A stretch of 64,000 nucleotides of DNA from Pseudomonas frederiksbergensis. GTDB taxonomy: Bacteria > Pseudomonadota > Gammaproteobacteria > Pseudomonadales > Pseudomonadaceae. The first letter of the stretch is position 1. Each line of letters opens with the position of its first letter. The notes beneath the pieces were generated by a model. It was not told the DNA's origin, ran no database searches, and saw only the letters and a program-made list of their open reading frames with translations. Positions 48,701 through 55,900 of this stretch are shown piece after piece. The DNA is taken from NCBI RefSeq assembly GCF_003732705.1, contig NZ_MOBR01000009.1, positions 624,401-688,400 on the forward strand, in the 5' to 3' direction. Made by a program: the position numbers and the translations under genes.

Positions 48701-48857
48701 GTAAACCACGGGCAATGCGCTCGCTGGCGCTGGCCAGTTCGGCGTAGGTCAACCGTACGTGCTGGTCGATCACCGCCAGGGCTTGGGGATCGCGGCATAC
48801 TTGGCCGGCAAATTGGGCGAGCAACGTGAGCATCGGTGGGTTCTGCGAATTCATCAT
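39741..48857 (-). CDS. Hybrid NRPS/PKS: A-T-C-A-T-KS-KR-ACP-TE
   Basis: A 3038-residue synthetase. Domains by rough residue: A1 10-500 with no C domain before it; T1 near 545 (SGGDS); C 605-1030 (HHIIVDG near 734); A2 1050-1550; T2 near 1585 (AGATS); KS 1648-2056 (AACGSS Cys near 1804, EAHGTGT, KSQIGHL); a linker of about 300 residues without an AT domain; KR 2445-2620 (GGTGGIG and YAAAS); ACP near 2721 (GADSL); TE 2795-3020 (GWSFG). A1 pocket residues read about D-A-F-F-L-G-V-T-F, suggesting Val or Ile. A2 reads D-V-Q-F-V-A-H-V-V, proline-type. The missing AT implies malonyl loading in trans. Starting with A-T suggests a separate loading module. Confidence 0.93.
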   Translation of the reverse strand: MMNSQNPPMLTLLAQFAGQVCRDPQALAVIDQHVRLTYAELASASERIARGLQARGVQPGESLALCLPRSWQWLAVILGALKVGAVVVPLDRASPAKRLDLMLADAACVGLITLDEEWTPTPSLWQTSVEALLDHPDQPSQPLADTFADVSFLFYTSGTTGTPKAVEVGERGLLRLTQTAGYIEIRPADRFACLSNPAFDACSFELWAPLLNGGCCVMIADHDLLDAQRLARVLEEQRVDNLFMTVSLFNTLSAECPSCFVSLRQVLIGGEQISAVAVRAWYRANPDSDCQIFNVYGPTECTTFALCYPISRDFNGLAVPIGRPLPDTGVRVLDAQQRPVAVGEVGELYLSGSGVARGYRNRAEDTARSFVRLPELDGGAQVHYRTGDRVLVNAEGLIEYVGRVDRQVKVRGFRIEPGEVELQILQHPQVAQAYVCTRRLAAEDHQLLAFIVPRDSLEYAEFDAHLHARLASYMRPHQVFLLERLPLTANGKIDRDSLLAQPLTPWRPAVEESDGDVSPALSWLLTQVRTLLGQPTLGAHDDWLGSGGDSLKAMRLRSAIRTHWQREIAIATLLSEPFAALAEQLSGDQVSMPVYPPAPAISSARRLPATAEQRRLWLMQQRTPTSTAYNVPLILHLVAGVDVPALAHAVGQLAARHPGLRTAFESGADGLDQVIAEHGPVCRTFEPGQFAEDTWQAFATLVFGTPFDLTTPTLFQAWLLPFADGSCRLLLNLHHIIVDGWSMNLLFDDLTHLYEDAVQGRVSREPSPRLTALEFGLWQGQWSVSPHYRDQRRVLAQLHRQQEAPSPALMPMRAVSPEARLYREPLGDLRSAALERFCSQQRLTRFEVLFSVFAWSLYALTGCERPRIASPVSNRPLAEFEATLGMFANTVLIPTAVDNALALGEQLRRQTATVREVLALQDVALADLVEDLRLSSGTPLFDFMFVLENTDYAALAISGLRATLEFSEPLQAKCPLTLLVVGTECWWEYQCSYFDEAQMRAVNELFCRGLDLLLDTPAATLDDLLSPYRRQLPPASEGVSGSPPFNTLADWFEHQVLCTPHATALVAGQQRLSYGELNGLADTLAATLIECHPLPIQENPSLHVVLFLEASVEHIVALLALAKLNLTAVPLDPGYPLLVQRQVLEQAQPHCVLFSTATEAALENLNVSRFARHRVDLSTEAQPFERPRHDAERALYTLFTSGSTGTPKGVQVPDRTLCNLLQWQRTEGQLPAKSVTLQFSMLSFDVSFQEIFGTLCGGGTYHLITPRWRQDAQALLAYLLEARIERLFLPCVALQHLAQTAVAHGVYPPALREVVTAGEQLLCTDALKTWFSGLPLAALFNHYGPTETHVVSAYRLPATARDWPLRAPIGQAVANARLLLVDEHDRPVPNGSRGYLLVAGPMISRCYLADPALNVTRFIELPQADGVTRLFYRTGDLAWADPQGCLHYLGRDDQQIKLSGHRLELGQIEAALMQVPQVINALVTVQADPPSLIAYLQLEGEPATAQTLDRQVARQLPAHVRIDEYRRIDAWPRTPSGKIDRKALSGLGEALERRRSTPPAIPLSGLEQQLSALFSAVIGREIEPDQTFFEAGATSLGLMRLHARYNQELPHTVAMADLFEQVTVRRLAAHLSAAPSTPTERVRHADVGQQPMAIIGMAVNVAGAQNLDEFWNMVQGGELGIEHFEASDGRVGARSQLAGMLDFDPEYFGISRQEARLMDPQQRHLLMACVQALQHAAIAPSAEGPRIGLIASCGETTYFQQMLRETAEGALPDGFQMALHHDKDFLATKAAYHLDLTGPAMSVQAACGSSLIAVHLASAMLRQGDSDVMLAAGVLIDPTLTDGYRHRSQHIFSSDGLCRPFSDDASGTIGASGYGVVVLKPLARARADGDRIYALVEASALNNDGRGKMSYTAPSVAGQSAVIREALGKAGLTGADIGYIEAHGTGTLLGDPIEVAALSKAFGDAPAGGCALASVKSQIGHLGAAAGVVGLIRASLAVFHGVVPPNLGFGRINPQIDLEHSPFYIPTTSRPWPAGRRRLAGVSSFGIGGTNAHVIVGAAQQQEIVAEDAVPLLMISAHSRAALLRDIAAIQGYWDAFPERREALLSHLQSGRRQLRWRFAMLCQSADTLLVNAASIKEITASSVRLKANEHSTQALMDAWYAGATIDWPRRSAPPPWNLPPSSFDLETFRFQAATVAEPEKAMAIERQPLADWFYQRQWVRVRRLDTAAIVAQRETLVFCSNDAPDATLLECLNGVYQRVIQVRAGNGFKRLGTDRFELDPLDVQALTRLLDEVVESVPGELDWLHALPLSVTGAVNEQSLAAAQWAGLDTVSALMQAWGQTSRTTTLRLWLMSWQACPVDGEVARPELAALAGITEVLPQEYPVRCHWLDWPSSRLGAQELATLLADPASLPRRMAVRGAYLWQPRLMASPLPEMASTPNKLPTDGTFLVLGGTGGIGRTLCEHLLQAPQRRIVVLSRGGELPAALAAYGARIDSVQADIADLARWPAVLEQLARRYGGFAGVIHAAGVGAGSLIRQRDARQLGEAMAAKTRGMLAVEALIEAMQPGFVLYCSSMSALFGGAGHMDYAAASAVLDGFAHYRPNAAGNCVRLGINWDIWRDIGMATTSGTGDVAHQEHLTVGLSAQEGCRVFDLAMATQLPQLLISTTGIDTARRFYPVRHGAAIAPVNVPQVLDLHSHLHDCLCKWLGVTALDDDDSLYELGADSLTLLDLIDELQAATGEVFQLSQFSHKVSLQEILALVDAAAVCVTATAPNTWADAVQIDQWHAGAGREWLYLIHPVGGDVQAYRELVSALHPDLGVRVIADPALRLPDLPNISLAERAALYLETVQVRDVNAGVWRLAGWSFGAWVAQSMCSLAQQSGFRQPLLYLIDPPAPDAGAELASIDDQAIEQVFQREFAQRWPDAIGRALPEDRQAYLQRLTRCCHHNITSMGTFQPPPLATTSVRMFIAAQANPYGVGSAWNVEDLKHTWQGLFPQLLSWQLLDTDHYGIVAGQWARMIAEIISTDSQPEEGDQHE

Positions 48858-51800
48858 TTCGCCTCCTGCGCGTCGAAGCGTTGCAGCTCTTGCTTGAGGG
48901 TCTGCGAGACCCGGTGCACTTCAGCGGTTTCGAGCATGTCCCAGTGGCCGCCATTCACCAGTTTCGCCAGGTAGCCGTCGCCGGCACGCCGACGCCAGAA
49001 ACCGCGCAGCTCATGCAACTGCTGGCGGCTGAAGCCTTCCCGGGCCTGAATCAGCACCACGCGACCGGCCCGTGGCTCACATTCGTAGCCGGCCATGGCC
49101 AGGCGATTGTGGTTGTAGAGGTGGAAATAGCGCTCAACCTGCGCGTCTTCGATGCCGGGGTACATGCCATTGAAGCGCACCAGTTTGTCGCGGAACTCGG
49201 CCATGTCCACGGTGCCGATCTGCTGCCGGAAACTCGGGTCATCGGAGCCTTGGGTATCGAGCAGCACCACCGTCACGTGACGATGCCCGGACGCGGTCAG
49301 GCGCCGGGCCATTTCATAGGCCACCAGGCCGCCGAAGGACAGCCCGGTGAGCACCAGCGGTTGTGTCGCCAGCGGTTCGATCAAGCGCAAATAGGCGTCG
49401 GCCATGGCTTCGACCGTCGGCTCGGTGGCCTCCCCCGGATTCAACCCCGGCGACTGCACGCCGTAGACACCCACGGCCTCCGGCAACACTTTGGCCAGGG
49501 ACAGGTAACAAAACGCGGTGCCGCCCGCCGGGTGAATGCACACCACATTGCGCCGGCCCGCACCGCGCCGGAATTCGATCAGGTTGCTCTGCACCGCCGC
49601 CGGGCTGGCCCCGGCGCGCAACCAGCCGCCCAGGGCTTCGATGGTCGGGTAACCGAGCACCACGCGCACCGGCACCTCGACGGCGAAGGCCTGGCCGATC
49701 TGATGGGCCATTTTGATCGCCGCAATAGACGTCCCGCCGACATTGAAAAAGTTGTCACGAATGCCAATCTGAGTGGCCAGCAACAAGCCTTTCCAGATCT
49801 GGTACAGCGTCAGTTCGATGTGGTCCCGTGGGCTGCTGAGGTTGACCTGCCGATTGGCCAGGTCTTGATCGGCCAGGCTCGTCAGTGCCACGCGATCGAC
49901 TTTGCCATTGGCGGTCAGCGGCAGTGTGTCGAGCCACAGATAAGCGCTGGGCAACACGGCGCTCGGCAGGGTCGTCGCCAAGTGCGCGTGCACCGCCGAT
50001 TCATCCGGCGTCTCAACCACCGCACAGCACGCTACCAGCCGCTGGTTCTGCGCCGTGTCACCAACCATCAGCACCACGGCGGCACGGATGTCGGCGAACG
50101 CTTCCAGCCGCGCTTCGATCTCGCCCAGCTCCAGGCGCACGCCGCGCAATTTGACCTGAAAATCGTTGCGACCGAGGAACTCCAATTGGCCGTCCGGGCG
50201 ATACCGCGCCAGATCGCCGCTGCGATACAAGCGGTCACCGGGGACGAACGGGTTGTCGATAAAACGCTCGGCCGTGAGTTGCGCCAGCCCCAGATACCCG
50301 CGCGCCACACCGACGCCGCCGATGTGCAGTTGCCCGGTGACGCCTGCCGGCACGGGCGCATCGCGCTCATCCAATACGTAGAAGCGGTTGTTGGCGATGG
50401 GCCGGCCAATCGGCACTTGCAGGGCAGGCACTTCGGCGCCGGGCTCCAGGGTCCAGACGCTGTTGATTACCGTGGTTTCGGTCGGACCATAGACGTTATG
50501 CAAACGGGCATGGGGCAGCCGTTCCTGAAAACACCGGGCCAGGGCTGGCGACAGCTCACCGCCGCCGCTGAAGACGTCGGTCAGCTCGGTACACAGGCTG
50601 ACCTCATCGACCTCAAGAAACAATTGCAGCATCGCCGGTACAAACACCAACGCCGTGACGCTTTGCTCGCGCACCACGCGGGCCATGTAACCCGGCTCCA
50701 AATGGCCACCGGGACGCGCCACCACCAAGCGCCCGCCCGTGGCCAGCGGCCAGAAGGTCTCCCACGCCGAGGCGTCGAAACCGAAGGGAATCTTGTGCAG
50801 CATCACCCCCGTTTCGCCGCACACCTGCGAACACCACAACAGCAGATTGCTCAAGCCACGGTGGGCGACCATCGCGCCTTTGGGCAACCCGGTGGTGCCC
50901 GAGGTGTAAATCACATAGGCGAGGTGATCCGCCGTCACCCCCACGCTGCGCGGGTCGGGATTGTCGGGCGACAGCCCGGCCCAACTCGCGGCATCAGCCT
51001 TGAGGTCGAGCACTGGCGCTTCCCAGGTTGAACCTTGCTGCGCCTGGCGCAGTATCGAGTGCGCCGGGCCAAGGGTCAGCAGCACCGCCGGGGTGCTGTC
51101 GCTGAGCATGTGGCTCAGGCGTCCGACCGGGTAATTGGGGTCCAGCGGCACATACGCGCCGCCGGCCTTGAGCACCGCCAGCAGCGCCACCGGCAGTTCC
51201 AGCGAGCGCTCGACGCACACCGCCACGCGCACGTCCGGGCCGACACCGAGGCTGCGCAAATACGCCGCCAGACGATTGGCCCGGGCATTCAATTCGGCGT
51301 AACTCAGGATTTCGGATTCGAACACCACCGCACAGGCCTGCGGATCGCGCGCGACCTGCGCTTCGATCAAGCGGTGCACGCAATCGGCCGGTTGTGCCAG
51401 CGGCGCGGAGCGGTTCCAGTCCACCAGGATTTGTTCGCGCTCGGCCTCGGCCATCAGCGACAAAGCGCCAATCGGCTGCTTGGGGTCCAGGGCAATCTGT
51501 TCGAGCAACTGCCGGTAATGACCGCTCAGGCGCTCAATGGTCGTCACGTCGAACAGGTCGGTGTTGTATTCCACCAACAGGTTCAGGCGCCCTTCCCGTT
51601 CGACCCATTCAAATGCCAGGTCGAACTTCGACGTGGCGCTGCTGGTGCCATAGGTGGACAGGCTCAAACCCGGCATTTGCACAGCACCACCGGGGGTGTT
51701 CTGCAACACCAGCATCACTTGGAACAGCGGCGAATGACCGGTATCGCGTTGTGGGTTGACCGCCTCGACCACCCGGTCGAACGGCACGTCCTGATGGGCG

Positions 51801-52966
51801 TGGACATCGAGCATTTGCCCGCGCACGTCACGCAGCAGTTCGGCGAAGGTGTGCTGCGGATCCAGACGTTGGCGGATCACCAGCGTGTTGACGAAGTGAC
51901 CAATCAGCGGCTCGATTTCCGGACTGCTGCGGTTGGCGAACGGCGTGCCGATGCACAGGTCCTGTTGGCCGCTGTAGCGCCACATCAGCACCGCCAGCGC
52001 GCCCATCAACACATTGAACAAGGTGCCTTGGGTTTGTCGGGCCAACCCATTGAGTTCTCGCAGCGTGTTGCCGTCCAGGGATGAGCTGAACGTGGCGCCG
52101 GCGTAACGCTGCACCAACGGCCGTGGCCGGTCGCCGGGCAGAGTGGACAGCGACGGCGCATCGGCCAGGGTACGCCGCCAGTAATCGAGTTGCGCGGTCA
52201 ACGCATCACCGCCCAGACGTTGCTGCTGCCAGCAGGCATAGTCGGCGTATTGCACCGGCAATGGCGCCAGGCTCGACGGCTCGCCCCGCTGATAATCCCC
52301 ATACAGGGTCGCGACTTCGTGCAGGATCACGCCCATCGACCAGCCGTCAGCGATGATGTGGTGCACGCTGTACAGCCACAAATATTCGTCGTCGGCCAGG
52401 CGCAACAACGAGGCCCGCAGCAATGGACCGGTGGCCAGGTTGAACGGCGCCCGTGCATCGTGATCGACTGCCGCCTGGACCTGCTGCTCGCGCTCGGCGG
52501 CTGGCGAATCCCGTAGATCGGTTACAGCCAGTGCAAGCGCCATCGCCGGGTGCACCACCTGACGCGGTTCGCCATCGACGCTGCAAAACGTCGTGCGCAG
52601 GATTTCGTGGCGCTGGATCAGTTCGTTCAGCGCCTTTTCCAGCAGCGGCACCTCCAGCGACCCCTTGAGGGTCACCTCCGAGGGCACGTTGTAGAACGCG
52701 TTGCCCGGTTCCAGTTGATCGAGAAACCACAGTTGCCGCTGGGAAAACGACAGCGGCCAATTCGCTTCGCCAGCCGCCCGCAACGGAATCGCCGCCGCGT
52801 CCTGGCCACCGAGCAACGCAATCAGCTCAACCTTGTGGCGCTTGAGCGCCTGCATCATGTCTTGCGTCAGAAAGCCACGGGGCGCCTTGCAGCGCAGTTT
52901 GTCGCCGTCCACTTCGAGGACCACGGCGTGACGAGCGAACAGCTCCAGCAATTGATAGGCGTTCAT
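48854..52966 (-). CDS. NRPS: docking domain-C-A-T-TE
   Basis: A 1370-residue synthetase. Residues 1-50 (YQLLELFARHAV... with KLRCKAP) are a TubC-type N-terminal docking domain. The C domain (65-490) has HHIIADG near 204. The A domain (530-1030) has the pocket D-A-W-V-V-S-V-V-I, which matches no code I know. The T domain has VGGTS near 1075 and the TE has GLSFGG near 1211. It starts inside the stop codon of the upstream NRPS (ATGA) and ends by overlapping the next gene in the same way. The docking domain suits the acidic tail of the upstream protein. The TE implies release of a four-residue chain here. Confidence 0.93.
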   Translation of the reverse strand: MNAYQLLELFARHAVVLEVDGDKLRCKAPRGFLTQDMMQALKRHKVELIALLGGQDAAAIPLRAAGEANWPLSFSQRQLWFLDQLEPGNAFYNVPSEVTLKGSLEVPLLEKALNELIQRHEILRTTFCSVDGEPRQVVHPAMALALAVTDLRDSPAAEREQQVQAAVDHDARAPFNLATGPLLRASLLRLADDEYLWLYSVHHIIADGWSMGVILHEVATLYGDYQRGEPSSLAPLPVQYADYACWQQQRLGGDALTAQLDYWRRTLADAPSLSTLPGDRPRPLVQRYAGATFSSSLDGNTLRELNGLARQTQGTLFNVLMGALAVLMWRYSGQQDLCIGTPFANRSSPEIEPLIGHFVNTLVIRQRLDPQHTFAELLRDVRGQMLDVHAHQDVPFDRVVEAVNPQRDTGHSPLFQVMLVLQNTPGGAVQMPGLSLSTYGTSSATSKFDLAFEWVEREGRLNLLVEYNTDLFDVTTIERLSGHYRQLLEQIALDPKQPIGALSLMAEAEREQILVDWNRSAPLAQPADCVHRLIEAQVARDPQACAVVFESEILSYAELNARANRLAAYLRSLGVGPDVRVAVCVERSLELPVALLAVLKAGGAYVPLDPNYPVGRLSHMLSDSTPAVLLTLGPAHSILRQAQQGSTWEAPVLDLKADAASWAGLSPDNPDPRSVGVTADHLAYVIYTSGTTGLPKGAMVAHRGLSNLLLWCSQVCGETGVMLHKIPFGFDASAWETFWPLATGGRLVVARPGGHLEPGYMARVVREQSVTALVFVPAMLQLFLEVDEVSLCTELTDVFSGGGELSPALARCFQERLPHARLHNVYGPTETTVINSVWTLEPGAEVPALQVPIGRPIANNRFYVLDERDAPVPAGVTGQLHIGGVGVARGYLGLAQLTAERFIDNPFVPGDRLYRSGDLARYRPDGQLEFLGRNDFQVKLRGVRLELGEIEARLEAFADIRAAVVLMVGDTAQNQRLVACCAVVETPDESAVHAHLATTLPSAVLPSAYLWLDTLPLTANGKVDRVALTSLADQDLANRQVNLSSPRDHIELTLYQIWKGLLLATQIGIRDNFFNVGGTSIAAIKMAHQIGQAFAVEVPVRVVLGYPTIEALGGWLRAGASPAAVQSNLIEFRRGAGRRNVVCIHPAGGTAFCYLSLAKVLPEAVGVYGVQSPGLNPGEATEPTVEAMADAYLRLIEPLATQPLVLTGLSFGGLVAYEMARRLTASGHRHVTVVLLDTQGSDDPSFRQQIGTVDMAEFRDKLVRFNGMYPGIEDAQVERYFHLYNHNRLAMAGYECEPRAGRVVLIQAREGFSRQQLHELRGFWRRRAGDGYLAKLVNGGHWDMLETAEVHRVSQTLKQELQRFDAQEAK

Positions 52967-55900
52967 ACTTCAAATTCCTCCATGTCGCTGTCGTCACTGG
53001 GCTCGTCAGGGGCAAAGGCCTCGACCTGAGAACGGTGTTGTTCATCCGTGGTGCGCAGGCCACCGACCATCGAGTAGATCAACTGGTGGCTAGGCCCCAG
53101 GTCGAACAGCGCCGGCAATTGCGCCTCCTCAATCGAACCGACGCCACACAGGCCAAGGCCGTGCTCGACGGCGGTCATGGTCAGCAATTGCGCCATGGCG
53201 CCGCTTTCGATGTGGCAGAAGTCGCGACTGCGTTCGCCGTACAGCGGGCGGATCGCGGCCATGTCGGCGATGAAAAACAGCGAGAACGCGGCGTTCTCGT
53301 ACACCGGGCGGTTGACGAAATAGTCGTAGGTATCCGGGTCGAGCACCCCGCTGTCGAGGGCCAGCAACCGATGCTGGCGCGGGTCGTAGTAATACGCGCC
53401 ACCGGGCACGCCAAGCACCCGCTCCGGTTTGACGTACAGGTACGCCTGGATTGGGTACAACCCGCCCGCCGACGGGAACTGGTATTTCACTTCACCGTCG
53501 AGTTGGCCCTGGGTGAGCACCGCCAACAGCTCGGCAAATGCCTGGGTTTGAATCGGTTGCGCGCCGTACTGACGCACCGAGCGCAAATCGCTGAAACGCC
53601 GGGCGAACGCCGATCCCTGCGGCAGTGTCAGCGCCACCTCCGGCAACGCCCGGTCAAAGCTGCGACGGCCGCGCTGATCAGCCTTGAACTGCGCACGCTG
53701 TTGCGGATCTTCGATGACCTCTTCAGGGCTGCTCGCGCGCTGTTGTGCGTTGCTGACCAGTGCCTGGCGCGCCAGGCTTTGGCGATACATGCCGATCAAA
53801 TGCAGCAAGGTCGGCTGCGCCAACAGTTGCGCGACGTGGGGACGGAACCGCAGTTCGCTGGACAGTGCGTTGCTGATCCGCACGATGTCGATCGACGTTG
53901 CGCCGAGGTTCAACAGGTTGGCATTGCCGGCGATGGCATCGCGCTTGAGCACGCCCTGCACGATCTCCACCAACCGATGTTCCTGTGGCCCATCGACTTC
54001 CAGCGCCGGGCCGGACTCCTGTTCCAGGGACGGTTCCGGCAAGCGTTTCTTGTCGACCTTGCCGTTGGACGACAGCGGCCAGGCCTCCACGAAAGTGAAC
54101 GACGACGGCACCATGTACGCCGGCAGTTTGTCCGCCAGGTACTGGGCGAAGTCGCTGGCCTGCAACGCCGGATCAGCCTTGAGCACATACCCGGCCAGAC
54201 GTTTTTCCCCCAGCGTGCTGCCGAGGATTTGCACCACAGCCCCTTGCACGCCGGGATGGCGATTGAGCGCGGCTTCGATCTCGCCCAACTCGATGCGATA
54301 ACCCTGGACCTTGACCTGATTGTCTTCGCGGCCGAGGAACTCGATGTTGCCATCCGGTAGCAAACGCCCGAGGTCGCCGGTGCGGTACAGGCGTTCACCG
54401 GTCAACGGGTGCGGGAAGAAACTGCCCGCGCTGAGTTTTTCATCGCGCCAGTAACCCTGGGCCAAGCCGATACCGCCGATGTACAACTGCCCCGCGACCC
54501 AGGTCGGGCGCACTTGCAGCGCTTCGTCCAGTACGTAGAAGCGCTGGTGATCGAGGGCCTTGCCGTACGGGATGCTGCGCCACGCCGGATCGACGTGCTG
54601 CACCGGATAACAGATCGACCAGATCGAGGCTTCGGTGGCCCCGCCGAGGCTGAACAGTTGCGCCGAGGGCTGCAACGCCCACAGCCGTTGCGGCAGGGTC
54701 AGGGGAATCCAGTCGCCGGACAGCATCGCCACCCGCAGGCTGGCCGGCAGCGCACCGCCCTCACCCTCCACGTACTCAAGCAACATGCCGAGCAACGCCG
54801 GCACCGAGTTCCACAGGCTCACTTGATGGCGTTCGATCAAGTCCCGCCAATGCGCCGGGTCCAGGGCCAGTTGCGGTTCAAGGACCACCACTGCCGCACC
54901 CACCGCCAGGGTGCCGAAGAAGTCATAGACCGACAGGTCGAAACTCAGGGACGAGATCGCCAACACCCGGTCCGTCGGGCCGACAGCAAAGCGCCGGTTG
55001 ATGTCGAGCAAGGTGTTGACCGCGCCGCGATGGTCGATCACCACGCCTTTTGGTTGGCCGGTGGAGCCGGAGGTGTAGATCACGTAGGCCAGATCGGTGG
55101 GCGCAACGTGCACCGGTTGCAAGATTGCTTGCGCAGTCGTGACGTCGTCAGTCACGGCCATGACACTGACTTGCGCCGGCCACTCGATGATGCCGAGCAG
55201 CGCCGGTTGAGTCAGCACCAGACTCACTTCGGCCCGTTCGAGAATATGCCGCACCCGTTCCGCCGGCAGCGTCGGGTCAATCGGCAGATAAGCGCCACCG
55301 GCATACAGAATCGCCAGGCTCGCCACCACTTGTTCCCAGCCGCGTTCCATCATCACCGCGACCAGCCGATTAGGCACCACGCCCCGGGCCTGAATCCGGG
55401 CGCCGAGGTGCTGTGCTTCAACCCGCAGTTGCGCGTAGGTGAGTTGCCGCTGCGCAGCGATCACCGCGACAGCATTGGGTGTGGTGAGGGCCTGACGCTC
55501 GAATAACTCGTGCATCAACGGCAACGCGTCGTGGTGATCGAGCGGTGCCGGCAGACGCGCCAACGGCAGCAGTTGCGGTGTGCTGGCGCCCCAGGCTTGC
55601 GGTTCCAGAAGACGATCCAGCAGCGCGTTATAGGCGACGAACATCGCCTCGATCATGCCTTGCGGGAACAACTCGTCGATGCTGTCCCAGTTGAACAGCA
55701 AGCGCCCTTCCAGCTCCAGCAAGGTGTGGTCGAGCCACACTTGCGGGGTCTGGGTAATGCTGTGCATGTGTTTGGCGTTCAGCGCATCCGCGAGGTTGAA
55801 TTCGGCCAGTTCCGGTGCCGCTTCCGACAACGTGCTGTTGAACACAATCGGCATCGCCGTCTGCTGCACGCCCCGGGCCTGGGACAATTCCCGCAGCACC

